A stretch of DNA of 64,000 nucleotides from assembly GCA_016800925.1 (NCBI GenBank), contig JABCPU010000106.1, positions 1 through 64,000 of the forward strand, in the 5' to 3' direction. A model generated the notes under the pieces. The model was given only the letters and a program-made list of their open reading frames with translations. It ran no database searches and had not been told where the DNA came from. Below are positions 11,901-23,221 of the stretch, one piece after another; within the stretch, counting starts at the first letter, position 1, and every line of letters starts with the position of its first letter. This DNA is from Suillus spraguei (Eukaryota > Basidiomycota > Agaricomycetes > Boletales > Suillaceae). Position numbers and translations under genes: made by a program.

Positions 11901-12010
11901 TGTGTTGTGTTTCGGGTGTCTGGGTATCCAGAATTCAGGAAATCTCTGGTTTGAATCTCCAGTTTCGAGTTCCTGGATTCGGGACTTGGCACCCGGCACC
12001 TGGCACCTCA
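8911..12010. repeat. second satellite block made of GTGCCGAACCCCGA/GGCACTCGG modules
   Basis: Modules of about 80-90 bp alternate between two AT-rich cores, GATATTGATTTACACATGTT and GATATCGATCCACATATTTT. The cores are joined by GC-rich words: GAGTGCCGAACCCCGAACTC, CGGCACCCGGCACTCGG and GGACTCATAACAATGTGA. Between about 10,830 and 11,060 the modules flip strand (CAACATGTGTAAATCAATAT, TGCCTCACATTGTGCTAACT). From about 11,500 the pattern loosens (GAAATCTGGTAGTCTAC twice, 11,535 and 11,701). All open frames here are repeat artefacts. Confidence 0.8.
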
Positions 12011-12164
12011 AATATCGATGAATGTCAGACATGATGAATTCAGGTTTTTGTGCTTCAGGGTTTAGATTTTGGTGGTCGATGGTAGGTATATGCACTCATA
12101 GGGTGCATGTATCCTATGTGTTTGATTCTCTGGTGGCTATATCAGCTGTACATTTTTATGATAC
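12011..12164. other. short unique spacer
   Basis: The stretch is between the satellite and the minisatellite and is rich in TTTGG/GGTG words. I see no gene, repeat or structure in it. Confidence 0.3.
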
Positions 12165-12720
12165 ATATCTAGGCCCACCCGTATATGTAATATATTTTAC
12201 CTCGGCCCACCCGTCTATGTAAAATTCCCCCATGTCGGCCCACCTGTCTATGCAATAAATATTTTACTGCACCCTCAGCCCACCCGTCTATGTAATACAC
12301 CCCACGTCGGCCTACCCATATATGTAATATTCTCTCCCCTCGGCCCACCCGTATATGTAATATTCTCTCACCTCAGCCCACCCATATATGTAATATTCTC
12401 TTACCTCGGCCCACCCGTCTATGCAATAATATTTGCCTTGCATCTCTCTTCAGCCCAGCCGTCTATAATATCCTACTCTACATACTACCCAGATGGGCCC
12501 ACCCATCTCTGTCGGAGATGATATCCCCCTGGCCCATCCGTCAACATCAGAAATCATGTCTCCCTCGGCCCACCCATCTCTCCCGAAAATACAAGTCTCC
12601 CAGCCCACCCGTCTCCATCGGAAATAATATTCTCCCCGGCCCATCCGTCAACATCGAGGATATACATAACCTCGGCCCATCATCTGCTGGCCTGTCTTTG
12701 ACGGGATATTATGTGGGTCG
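12165..12720 (-). repeat. GGGCCGA minisatellite, right (inverted) copy
   Basis: The word CTCGGCCCACCCGTCTATGT recurs at roughly 40-50 bp spacing, with spacers such as AATATTCTCTC. It is the reverse complement of the repeat at 3,500-3,960, and both close the block between them with matching ends. Confidence 0.75.
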
Positions 12721-13379
12721 GGTGACCTGTATAGTACGGAGTTTGTCACTGAAGGGGCTCTGTTGACATCATACTCCACAAGGAACTCTCCATCTCCAAG
12801 CTTGTAAGAAGAAATTTTGTGTACTTCCGGTGCATGCCAAACATCCTGCATCGTATTAAATTGTTCATCGTCTTCGGTAGGTATGTTGGTTGTCATGGTT
12901 CATTCTGATCAGGAATTTCTTCGATGGAAGGGGTGAGCAACTTGGGCGGTACGAAGTATTTAGTCAACTTTGGAATATTATGAGCTCTTCCTCCGAGATT
13001 GTCGTCAGGTTTCCGCTTTCCTTGTCGTTGCTCTTCAACTGGTCATTGTTCAACAGGTTGTGATGGTGGTGGTTGAGACTCTGGTTCTGATTCGTTCTTT
13101 CGTTTCTCCACTCGAGGAATGGGTGATGGGGAACGCTGTGGTAATTTTACTTGTGGGGAAGAGTCATCCATTGTTAATTCATCAGGGATATTTACGAAAG
13201 GAGCGACAACGAGTTTTGGAAGTTTTGAATTTTGCCATTTCTTGGTGTGGCAATGGAAAGCAGGGGTAGCCCATTCTTCTTCCGATCAGTATCCAAATTG
13301 AGTTCAATTTCGTCAGATTTTGTTGTTCGTGGGAGGACAAGTGTTTCAGCGGTCCAATCTATACTTGGGTTCATGGCGC

Positions 13380-14907
13380 ATTGTCTTCTTAGATAGATGA
13401 TCTATAGATAAAGACCTATAAAACCAAATATCTCCACAGTCAGTGATTCAGACAAATACCAATGACTGATAACGTGGTTGTACGTGGGTGGCTGTTTAAT
13501 GTTCCCCAGGCTACAGTCAGCAAATGAGTCACTTCTGTGAGATCAGCAAACTCTTGGACAATGACAAAGATTCTCGAAACAACTAAACTTCAAAGAAAAA
13601 CACAGAAGTCAAACAAACTAAGAAACAAAAGTAACTGGCCGAATTACTCTCTCCAATGGAATGCAGGTGTTTTGCAACAATTGTGCTACTGCAATTTGTG
13701 GGAAGTTACAACAATCACCTTCTCAGACAAGCAGGTAGGATCCCTGGTCAAGACTAGTCACTACTTCAGAGATCTTCTAGCTTACTATTGAACCTGCTGC
13801 CAAGGAACTCACTATGAGTATTAAGCAGATAACAGGAATGGACGTCCTTGGATTTCAATACCAAGTCCCCTTTCAATAACTAGAGTCTATCAGTCAGTGA
13901 AGACCTTAACTCAGTATCGCTACTCAGATGTGTGAGATCAAGTGTCACTGTCAACCTCTAAAGTCTCTCCCACTAAGCTACTCTGGCCTTAGATGGACTA
14001 AAGAGACAACACAAATATTAGAAACACAAGGACACTTAGCACCAACAAACTTTGAAAGAGAGAGAGAGACCAGTAATCAAAGAAAAAGAAGAAAAGAGAA
14101 AGATTCAAAAGAAACAGAAGCAAGGAAACAGACAACAGAGAAAGAAAAATAGAGAGGAAGATGATGAAAGAAACTAGAATGAATTTGTCAAAGAAAAAAG
14201 ATTTGTTGTCTTGCTGGTTGTCAGACACAGTGAGCTCAAGGTAGTGCTATCTCACAGAGTAGACTTCCAATCTTACTGTTGTTGGCAATGTTCTTGACAG
14301 TGTGCTGATAGTGCTGGTCACACTTCACTCTCAGTTATATTTCTGAGGGGGAGAAAATCTCTCTTTTATTGACAAAAAGGTGGGTATTATATAGACAAAA
14401 TGAATGGCTATGCTACTGTTTTCCCACATTTTGTAGGGGTGCTGACCTACCCTATTTATTGAATATTGTCATAGTTGATTTGTAATATGCTCAAGGGTGT
14501 GAGAAAAAGTCTTGTGGGACGTCAATGGCTATGCATAAATTTGAGATCAGGTGACTATTAGTGGCTATCCTAGGAGGAATATCAATTATGTAATATTTGA
14601 AGCATAGATTTGCACTTTTTTTGTAGATGCATAGAGGTGATGCAAGTGAATCATAATGTGTTTCATGAGTTTTTCTGCAGGGTAACTCTATGTAATTATT
14701 TTGCTGGGGTCACCTGACATCTGTGGGAATCTCATGAAGTAGTTTCTGTAGCCAAACATACATAAATACTCCCATGAAAAATGAATTGATTCTGCATCAT
14801 GGATTGATTTCTGAATAGAGGAACACTAAGCTATTATAGTCCTGGTACTATTTGTCAGCTGCAGTAGTGTTTAGTCAGCCATGCACCAGACCAGTTTGGT
14901 GCATGTC
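13380..14907. mobile_element. about 1.5-kb insertion in the reverse gypsy copy
   Basis: The gypsy linker breaks after GGGTTCATGGCGCA (13,366-13,379) and resumes at about 14,908 with GTCAGCGTAAC; in the intact copy these two parts are adjacent (19,496-19,516). GCGCA on the left and GTGCA on the right (about 14,903-14,907) could be a decayed 5-bp target duplication. The inside has no conserved protein; it holds a purine-rich run (14,050-14,150) and AT-rich DNA. Its first 95 bp resemble 2,099-2,205. A solo LTR or non-autonomous LTR element is my best guess. Confidence 0.5.
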
Positions 14908-16146
14908 AGCGTAACCACAGAATTCCCAGAAGGATTTGATCTCTTCGTCCAAGTTTAGTAATATTGAACTTTCCATACATGGTTCATTCATCAATCTTTA
15001 CCACCAGAAGACAGTAATGCATGATCGGCCCTCCTTTGATAAGAGTTCCATCTGCCGTAGTAACTCAAAATGGTGTTTTGAGTTTTTGTCATGTGATCTG
15101 ATGGAGTTTTACAAACTCTTCAGAAATAAATGTTCCTGCTGCGCCAGAGTCGATAACAGCAGTAGTGTTGACGGATTTTAAGCGAGTACACGAGTGAAGG
15201 GTGATAGGGATATGAAGTTCTTTTCTTTCACCTACAGCGCATACAAGTCTTAGTAATACATTAGGAGAAACATATGTCGAATCTTTGTTTCTCCAATTTA
15301 AAAATCCTCTACAACCTGTCTCACTGTTTCGTCTTCTTCGTCTTGAATTTCTTTGACTTCTGCTTGACAAAGTGGGGTCTTCTTCTTCCTTTCTGGACAG
15401 TTACTGATGCAATGTCCTGTCTTCTTGCATCCGAAGCATTGGCCTTTTTCATACACTCGGATCTTTCCATATTGGAGATTCAATCTACTACCATTGCATT
15501 TGAATCTCAGCTTGGCATGTAACGCGCGTTTCCATAGTTCTTTTTCTTCTGCAGTGCGTGGCGTGCTCGCAATGCCAAAAGGCGTTGGTGGGAGTTATCG
15601 ATGGAAACACATTGCAATACAACATTGCGGAATACCTCTGAAACATCTCCTGGTGCGAAGAGTTTGGTTAGGATACCTAAATTAAGGCCATCTTGGAAGA
15701 ACTGAATCTTCATTGCGTTGTTGGTGATATGGGCTTTAGCTGCGAGTGCCTCAAAGTCAGCGATGTAGGTATGGAGATCGCCGCTTCCTTGTTTGAGGTC
15801 CCTGAGCTTTGTTAACACGGTTCCTTTAGTATCCACCGGTTCAAAGGCTTCATTGAAGCTTTTCATAAAATCTTTCATCGTCCCATAGCCAACTTTTTGT
15901 CCAGAAGTATTGGTTGATTGGGCGTGAGTGAGTAATTGTTTTTTCCAAGACTTGGCATTCTTCTTGGTCATGAAGGACGCAATGAAAATGATCTTCTACT
16001 TGTTGGTGGTATAAAACTTTTCATTGATGTTGAAGCACAGGTTGCATGATTGAATGAATTCCAGAGAATTGTCGCAATCTCCATCAAAAGCGGTTGGGAA
16101 ACCGATTTTATATTCAAAGTCTTTGGTGGTAGCGGTGGTAGTCATA
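14908..16146 (-). pseudogene. gag, CCHC knuckle and protease of the reverse gypsy copy
   Basis: On the minus strand, 15,971-15,507 encodes a retrotransposon gag segment (KVGYGTMKDFMKSFNEAFEP, LRDLKQGSGDLHTYIADFEA). It is followed by a CCHC zinc knuckle at about 15,440-15,395 (CFGCKKTGHCISNCPER). At 15,370-15,089 comes an aspartic protease with the active-site motif VIDSGAAGTFI. The parts lie in different frames, and a stop separates the gag start (near 16,146) from the rest, so it cannot give one polyprotein as read. Confidence 0.8.
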
Positions 16147-16277
16147 ATGATGAGTCATTTTAGTGAGTTATGCTTTCTCGGTGCCTACACGTGCAGTCTT
16201 GCTGTCCATTAGGGCTTTATCAGGTTTCGGGGAGTTCAAAGACTGGATAGTCTGTAATCAATAGGACTTTAATCTTT

Positions 16278-16751
16278 TGTTACAAACTGGGGTGGCGTCA
16301 CCAGCGACAGTGATAAGACACAGGCGGTCTGCTGGGAAGTTCGACTATGTTCAAAAGAGAATGACAACTACTACTTGGGAAAGGTTCCAAGTAGGATCAA
16401 GGGTTCTGTCGAAGAGTTGCAACTCTAAGACAATCAGTAGAATAGAGACTAAGACTAAGGAGTGCTTAGACTTAGAGACGATTCAGACGACTTAGGTTGG
16501 AGACCTAAGTGAAGGATATTCCAGGTAAAACCCAGTAAGATTAAAGTAAAGTATACAAGCATAATACAATGTGCTTAAATAAGCCAATATGTGCTCACGG
16601 ACCAAGAGAGACGTGAGAATGTAAGTGCGTATCCAAAGAAGGAAGGCAACTATAGTACAGATGCGTTTGAGCATATGAGTCAGAGTCACGTTATGTAATA
16701 TACAAAATAAAAGGAGACGAAAAATGAATAGGGGCACATACGACTGTAACA
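16278..16751 (-). repeat. 5' LTR of the reverse gypsy copy
   Basis: The 474-bp LTR has TGTTACA at both outer ends when each is read inward. It is the same family as the LTRs at 17,694, 23,434 and 25,240. The bases after it (GAGCA, 16,752-16,756) would be the target duplication, but the other end of the element is lost, so this cannot be confirmed. Confidence 0.85.
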
Positions 16752-17540
16752 GAGCATATGAGAACTCAAGGTTGAAGTTGCTAGCAAAGAGACAGTTCTG
16801 CGAAAGAAATCCCTTGCGATTCCGATATGCAGGGCGATCAGATGACAGGGGGTGTGCATGGATGTGACTGCCATCAATGGCACCCACAGCATCCTTGAAA
16901 TATGGCCAGAACTTTGGATTGTTATGGATTGCGCTAGGAATGTCGTCAGTGTTGTTAGGAGAGTGTACATGATGGGTGTAGAATGGGGGGGATGCAAAAA
17001 TGGACAACATCTTGGGGAAATATCTACAATTAGGTGTGAGCTTACAACCATCATAAATAATGAGAATCTTACTTTGAAATAGTGTCATTTGACCATTGAA
17101 ATCGCTTGCCAACATGACGGACAGTCAGTCCTGTGACACATGTATACAAAAATATAGCAAGTTGTTCTTCAAGGGAAACATATCATGAGCTTGCATGACC
17201 CAAGGCACGAAGCTCTGAAATGAGTGAGTGAAAGGTATCTGCATGCATCCCCAGTTCACAGTGTATATGCTCTGGGTGCTTCAAATTAAGCTCCATCACC
17301 CACTCTTGACCTGAGAGGGCCAATGTACGATATGGCTCAGGTATAGAGTCTTGTAGGAGGGTCTGTGTAGCAGTAAGAAGCATGCTGATAACTAGCGCAA
17401 CATGTCGGAGAATTCAAGTGTGATCTCGCCGGAATATATGACCACCTGCTGGCTGAGCAGCCTGAGCCTGAGTGAACAGTCTGATCAAGGGTTCAATGGC
17501 ATCCATCAATCGAGTGAGCAGTGAGTGATAGTCCAATAGA
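16752..17540 (-). pseudogene. PIF/Harbinger (HARBI1-like DDE) transposase fragment
   Basis: The minus strand gives an N-terminal part (DAIEPLIRLFTQAQAAQPAG near 17,500, then VMELNLKHPEHIHCELGMHA), an HTH-like region (VSLEEQLAIFLYTCVTGLTV, VRHVGKRFQWSNDTISK, 17,170-17,060) and the first DDE block (WPYFKDAVGAIDGSHIHAHP, about 16,915-16,855). These are typical of Harbinger nucleases in basidiomycetes. There are stops (a TGA at about 17,184 and a TAA near 17,059) and frameshifts. At 16,751 the frame is cut by the gypsy LTR, so the later catalytic residues are missing from this place. Confidence 0.75.
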
Positions 17541-17693
17541 TAACAAACCCCAGTACTACACTTCGTAGGGTTGAGACTCAGCCATCGGCAGAACTATGCT
17601 GACGTTACCTAATTCTTCGACCTGGGTTGAATTCACATTACCTTGGGTTACCGATGTAAAGATACAACCTAGCTTGGGCTGTAGATAAACCAC
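17541..17693. other. flank between Harbinger relic and gypsy 5' LTR
   Basis: Ordinary sequence of mixed composition without a recognisable feature. It is probably the terminal part of the Harbinger element. Confidence 0.3.
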
Positions 17694-18167
17694 TGTTACA
17701 ATCGTACGTGCCCCTATTCATTTTTCTTGTCTACTTCACTTGTATATTACATAACAAGACTCTGACTCATATGCTCAATGCATCTGTACTATAGTTGCCT
17801 TCCTTCTTTGGATATGCACTTACAAGTCTCATGTCTCTCTTGGTCCGTGCGCACATATTGGCCTATTTAAGCACGTTGTATTACGCTTGTATACTTCACT
17901 TTAATCTTACTGGGTTTTACCTGGAATATCCTTTGCTTAGGTCTCCAACCTAAGTCGTCTTGAATCGTCTCTAAGTCTAAGCACTCCTTAGCCTTAGTCT
18001 CTATTCTCGTAGAACCTCTTAGACTTGTCTTTGAGGCCGAACCCTTGATAGTACTCAGAATGGTTCCTTGTACTTTCACCTTGTCCTCTTCTGGACATTG
18101 TAGAACTTCCCAGCAGACCGTCTGTGTCTTTTCACTGTCGCTGGTGACGCCACCCCAGTTCATAACA
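17694..18167 (+). repeat. 5' LTR
   Basis: It begins TGTTACAATCGTACGTGCCC and ends CCCAGTTCATAACA. TATTTAAG near 17,869 could be the TATA region of the element's promoter. The leader after it (AAAAATTAGAGTCTACC) would hold the primer binding site; I cannot match it to a tRNA by eye. Confidence 0.85.
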
Positions 18168-18294
18168 AAAAATTAGAGTCTACCTAATCGTCAACTATCC
18201 AGTCTTCGACCCTGAACCCTGATAAGCCCTAATGGACAGCAAGACAGCGCGTGTAGGCACCGAGAAAGTATAACTCACCAGACGAATCATCATC

Positions 18295-19128
18295 ATGACG
18301 ACCACCAAAGAATTTGAATACAAAATCGATCTCCCAACCGGTTTTGATGGAGATCGCAACAACTCTCGCAAATTTATCCAATCATGCAATCTATGCTTCG
18401 ACATCAACGAAAAGCTTTTCACCACCGACAAGCAGAAGATTATTTTTATCACATCCTTCATGACCGAGAAAAACGCCAAATCTTGGAAAGAGAAATTCCT
18501 TGACCATGCTCAGTCAACCGATACCTCTGGACAAAAAGTTGGTTATGGGACGTTGTCGGATTTTATGAAAAGCTTTCAAGAAGCCTTCGAACCAGTGGAT
18601 ACCAAAGGAACTGCACTAACAAAACTCAGGGACCTCAAACAAGGAAGCGGTGATCTCCATACCTACATCACCAACTTTGAGGCACTTGCAGCCAAGGCCC
18701 ATATTACCGACGATGCAACAAAGATTCAATTCTTCCAAGATGGCCTAAATTTGGGTATCCTTCCAAGCTCTTTGCACCAGGAGATGTCTCAGAAGTATTC
18801 CGCGAGTTGTATTGCAATGCGTTTCCATTGATGATCCCACCATTGTCTTCAAGTGATACGAACACGTCATGGTCCACAACAGAAGAAGAAGAACTGTGGG
18901 AACGCGTGTTACATACCTAATCGTGATTCCAATGCAATGGTCGTAGATCGAATCTCTGACATGGAGAGATCCGAATGCATGAAGAAGGGGCAATGCTTCG
19001 GATGCAAGAAGACCGGACATCGCATCCATAACTGTCCAGAAAGGAAGAAGAAAACTCTGCTCCGACAAACCGAAGTCAAGGACGAAGAAGATGAAGAAAC
19101 AGTGAGGCGAGTTGTAGAGGATTTTTGA
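18295..19128 (+). pseudogene. gypsy gag with CCHC zinc knuckle
   Basis: The frame starts at the ATG at 18,295, about 128 bp after the LTR. It carries the retrotransposon gag domain (KVGYGTLSDFMKSFQEAFEP, LRDLKQGSGDLHTYITNFEA) up to about 18,770. A single-base loss there moves the continuation to another frame and a stop follows at 18,829-18,831. The nucleic-acid-binding knuckle CFGCKKTGHRIHNCPER lies at about 18,996-19,046 in a third stretch. Gag would form the particle and bind the RNA. As read it is broken in at least two places. Confidence 0.8.
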
Positions 19129-19440
19129 ATTGGAGAAACAAAGATTCGAATATGTTTCTCCCAATGTATTACTAAGACTTGTACGCGCTATAGGTGAAAG
19201 AAAAGAACTTCGTGTCCCTATCACCCTTCATTCGTGTACTCGCTTGAAATCCTTGACACCACCGCTGTTATTGATTGGGCCGGCAGGAACGTTCATTTCC
19301 GAAGAGTTTGTGAAACTCCATCAAATCACACAATGAAACTCAAAACACCATTTCAAGTTACTACGGAGACGGAACTCTTATCAAAGGAGGACCATCACAC
19401 ACTACTGTCTCCTAGTGATCAAGATTGATGAACGCACCAT
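19129..19440 (+). pseudogene. gypsy aspartic protease region
   Basis: It follows gag closely. The segment VSPNVLLRLVRAIGERKELR and the TAVIDWAGRNVHF remnant correspond to the reverse copy's TTAVIDSGAAGTFI. Here one base is missing around the active site, so the DSG triad is split between two frames. The related GPAGTFISEEFVKLHQIT is in the neighbouring frame. Confidence 0.7.
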
Positions 19441-20339
19441 GTATGGAAAATTCAATATCACTAAACTGGAAGAAGAGATAAATCCTTCTGGGAATTCCAT
19501 GGTTACGTGCAATGAACCCAAGTATAGATTGGGCTGCTGAAACACTAGTTCTCCCTCGAACAATGAAATCAGACGAAATTGAAATCGACATGGATACTGA
19601 TTGGAAGAAGAACAGATTGCCCCCGGTCTTCCACTGCCATCCTAAGAAATGGCAACACTCCCAACTTCCGAGATCCCTCATCATTCCTAAAGATCCTGAA
19701 CCAGAAGTACGAATGCCACATACTACAGACCCCACTCCCCGTGTACAACTGCCACGAGCAGTATCACCAATTCCTCGTGCAGAAAAACGCAAGAACGAAT
19801 CCGAGCCGAGCATTGGACTGGAATGGAACCTATTGAGCAACGGCCAATAGAAGAACAGAAGTATGGAAAAAGAAAAGCAGAAGAAGAAATCCCTGGACGA
19901 GATACAATGTACCAAAATTATCCAAGTTCTACGTTCCTCCGAAGATTCTTAACATACTTCTTCAGCTTCAATTGAAGAAATCCCCAAAGAAGAAGAACCC
20001 GTGCCTTCGTTGATCCAACAGAGGATGATGACCAATTCAACACTATGCAAGATGTCTGGCATGTGCCAGAAGTACGTAAATTTCCTCTTACGAGCTTGGA
20101 GATGGAGAATTCCTTGTGGAATACGACACCGATGGAGTTAGCATGAGAATCATCGAAGAAGTATCCATGAATACACCCTCACACGTGATGGAACTTCCGA
20201 CTCGAACAACTCCCCAACTACTCCACAATCTCCCTTCCTCCTCCGAAATACAGCAATAAAGCTCAGGAATTTGCGACAGACGAAAAGGAGAAGAAAAAGA
20301 AATCTTTCGAAGAATTGGTCCCGGACTATTTGCATGACT

Positions 20340-21175
20340 TTGCAGATGTCTTTGCTAAAGACGGATTAAACAAACTACCTCCTGAACGCCCTGTATTGAT
20401 CATCGATCGATACTAAACCCAGTTTTATTCCTCGCACATCTAAGGTTTACCCACTATCGGAAAAAGAACGCGCTGCCGTCAAAACGTTCATCGATGAAAA
20501 GTTGCAAAAGGCTTCATCTCAGAATCGAAGTCACCCCAAGCTAGTGGCTTCTTCTTTGTGGGAAAGAAGAGTGGAGAATTGCGCCCCTGTCAAGATTATC
20601 GCTACATCAATGATTGGACAGTCAAGAATGCTTATCCACTCCCACTTCCTATTTCCCTTGTCGCACGCCTTCACAACGCACAGTTCTTTACGAAAATGGA
20701 TATTCGGTCTGGTTATAATAACATTCGCATCCATCCCGATGATCGCTGGAAAGCAGCATTTACCACGGAATTCGGCCTCTTTGAACCGAATGTCATGTTT
20801 TTTGGCCTCTGTAATTCCCCAGCAACTTTCCAAGCATACATGAATCGCACCTTCCAACAGGAAATCAACGAAGGATGGATGGTTATCTACATGGACGATA
20901 TCCTGATTTTCTCTACGACTATGGCAGAACACCGTGAACGGACAAGACGGTTTTGATGAAGATACGAAAAGAGCATCTATTCTTGAAACCAGAGAAATGC
21001 ACCTTTGATGCAGAAGAAGTGGAATACCTCGGAATGATAATCGCCCTGGACAAGTTGCTATGGATACCGCTAAGACCAAGGGAATTGCCAATGGCCAGTT
21101 CCGAAATCTGTAAAAGATGTCCAGTCATTCCTTGGCTTTTGCAACTTCTACCGCACGTTCATTTCCCATTATTCT
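20340..21175 (+). pseudogene. gypsy reverse transcriptase
   Basis: The RT core is intact over 20,558-20,956: [53 protein letters not shown], and the catalytic YMDD box in [12 protein letters not shown] at about 20,881-20,916. Frame breaks lie just before it (about 20,510-20,560) and after it (20,953 and about 21,055). The stretch 20,340-20,500 has the usual pre-RT block ([20 protein letters not shown]). The enzyme would copy the element RNA into DNA in the particle. Confidence 0.85.
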
Positions 21176-21241
21176 GATATTGCCCGACCTCTTATTGAAT
21201 TAACAAAGAAGGATAAGGTCTTTGATTGGTCAACCGAATGT

Positions 21242-21712
21242 ATGGACACCTTTGAAGAACTGAAACGATGCTTCACATCCCAACCGGTACTCCGTAACCC
21301 TGATCCTTCCCGACAATTTGCTATTGCTACCGACGCTTCACTCATAGCAACTGGCAGAGTTCTCTTGCAGACCGATGAGAATGGTGTTTATCATCCATGC
21401 ACATACCTTTCACAATCTTTGAACCCCGCAGAACGCAATTACCAAATCTTTGATCGGGAACTCCTTGCCGTGATCCGGGCATTGAACGAATGGCGTCATT
21501 ATCTTGAAGGAAATCCACACCCCATCCTGGTATTCACCGACCACAAGAATCTTCTGTACTTTAGAAGTGCACAGAAGCTCACCCGTCGCCAAGCACGTTG
21601 GCAACTAATTTTGTCTATTTACGACATTGAACTGCATCACGTTGCTGGTACCAAATTGGCAGTACCTGATGCACTATCTCGCCAGCCCGACTACGACTCC
21701 GGCAAAGACGAT
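21242..21712 (+). pseudogene. gypsy RNase H
   Basis: Part of the longest open stretch (21,242-22,120). It shows FAIATDASLIATG (first Asp), FDRELLAVIRALNEWRHYLE (Glu) and LVFTDHKNLLYF (second Asp), with IELHHVAGTKLAVPDALSR at its end. These are the Ty3-type RNase H landmarks. It degrades the RNA strand during reverse transcription and has no break within the domain. Confidence 0.85.
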
Positions 21713-21899
21713 AACGAGGACCAGACTCTCCTCCCTCACGCTCTATTTGTTTGTCTTATTGACACCGACCTGAAGGATGTTTTGTCATCCTCTGACCCCC
21801 TTGACGACCCTGTCTTCAAAACAGCATCTGATGCCCTTGATGGCGTGTGCCTTCCACCTATGAAGTCGGCACTCTCTGACTGGAAGATTGAGGATAACG

Positions 21900-22650
21900 T
21901 CCTCTATTTTAAGAATCGTGCCTACATTCCACCAGCACATCATCCCGATATCCTGAAAAGGTATCATGATCATCCTACTGCGGGACATCCCAGTAGATTC
22001 AAAACTGAAGAACTCATCAAACGAGAAGCCTGGTGGCCCGCTATGGGCTCCTATATTCGGAAATATGTAGAGGGTTGCGCCCTTTGTCGGCAAATGAAAG
22101 CGGATACACATCCTATTTGACCTCCGCTCGCCCCAATTCCCTCATCTGCGACTCGACCTTTTTCTCAGGTCTCCGTCGATCTAATCACTGACCTCCCTGT
22201 CTCTGGAGGCTTTGACAGTATCATGGTCGTGGTAGACCATGGCCTTACGAAGGGGTAATTATGATCCCTTGTTTGAAAACTGTCACTTCCGAAGGCATTG
22301 CCAAACTGTTCTTGAAACACGTCTACCGTCAATTTGGACTCCATGACAAAGTCATCTTGGATCGAGGTCCGCAATTCCTATCTCGCTTCTCAAAAGAGCT
22401 TGCCTGACTTCTCGACTACGTTATCGCCTCATCTACGGCTTATCACCCTCAGACTGATGGCCAAACTGAGAGGCTCAATCAAGAACTAGAAACGTACTTG
22501 CATATCTATTGCCGCAATAATCCTGAAGATTGGGTGGAACACCTACCAATCGCCGAATTCGTCCACAACCACCGAAAACACGATGCAAGGAATGCATCAC
22601 CTTTCTATCTCATGATGGGATACAACCAGCGCCATCCCTCACCTGATCCC
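21900..22650 (+). pseudogene. gypsy integrase
   Basis: The H2C2 zinc finger is visible (YHDHPTAGHPSRFKT..CALCRQM, about 21,960-22,095). The catalytic core follows with the first Asp in [13 protein letters not shown] (about 22,165-22,205), the second in KVILDRGPQFLSRFS (about 22,350-22,395), and [20 protein letters not shown] (about 22,438-22,497), in which the Glu is present. Stops at about 22,118, 22,257 and 22,404 break the frame. Confidence 0.8.
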
Positions 22651-23019
22651 TGACTCATCTGTCCCTGCAGCAGAAGATCGAGTACGATCCCTGCAGAAGA
22701 TAAGAGAAGAAGCAATCGCCTGCCATAACATTGCGATGCAGACAATGGCCGAACGATCCCAAGGAGAGAAGTACATTCCATGGAAGATCGGAGATAAGGT
22801 CTGGCTATCTGCCACTAATCTTAGACTCAAACTCCCATCGCGGAAACTTGCGCCGAAGCAATATGGACCTTTCCTGATCATCATGTCTTATCGCCCATCA
22901 CATTCACGCTCAAACTCCCACCACAATGGAAAATTCATCCCACTTTCCATGCTTCTGTTTATCATCCTATAGTGAAACAGACGTACACGGCCCGAACTTC
23001 CCTGAACCACCACCGACAT

Positions 23020-23165
23020 CATCAAAGAAGAAGAAGAATACGAAGTAGAAGCAATTCTTTCTCACAAAGGAATCGGCATCGCCGACGCTATCTTGTTTCC
23101 TGGAAAGGATATTCTTTGGGAGATAATGAGTGGCTCCAGAAAAGAACTTGAAGAACTCCGCTTGA
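23020..23165 (+). pseudogene. gypsy chromodomain
   Basis: Two adjacent frames read EYEVEAILSHKG then RHRRRYLVSWKGYSLGDNEW. This is the aromatic/KG core of a chromodomain, which places the element among chromoviruses. In that group the domain is thought to steer integration towards certain chromatin. One base is gained or lost between the two halves. Confidence 0.7.
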
Positions 23166-23221
23166 ATCTTAAATGCTTATAAGAAGCAACATTCCCTCTG
23201 ATTATTCTTCAGTCAATCAAA

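Larger units (their letters stand above)
12770..16751 (-). mobile_element. Ty3/gypsy chromovirus copy, truncated, reverse strand
   Basis: Read on the minus strand the order is LTR (16,751-16,278), leader, gag, CCHC, protease, then the protease-RT linker, which ends near 12,770 where the copy is cut off. The linker words (GACCATTTGAATT-type spacing around 12,850 and 13,370) match the forward copy at 19,400-20,130. RT, RNase H, integrase and the 3' LTR are absent. The copy is further split by a 1.5-kb insertion at about 13,380-14,907. It sits inside a Harbinger transposase, which resumes at 16,752. Confidence 0.8.

Noticed and set aside
4640..12010. CRISPR-like array
   Set aside because: The units are diverged satellites without uniform spacers, no cas genes are near, and the genome is eukaryotic.
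14041..14228. Charged frame rich in Glu/Lys/Arg and its hydrophobic mirror frame
   Set aside because: It is a purine-rich low-complexity tract inside an insertion; the mirror frame is poly-Leu/Ser/Phe for the same reason.
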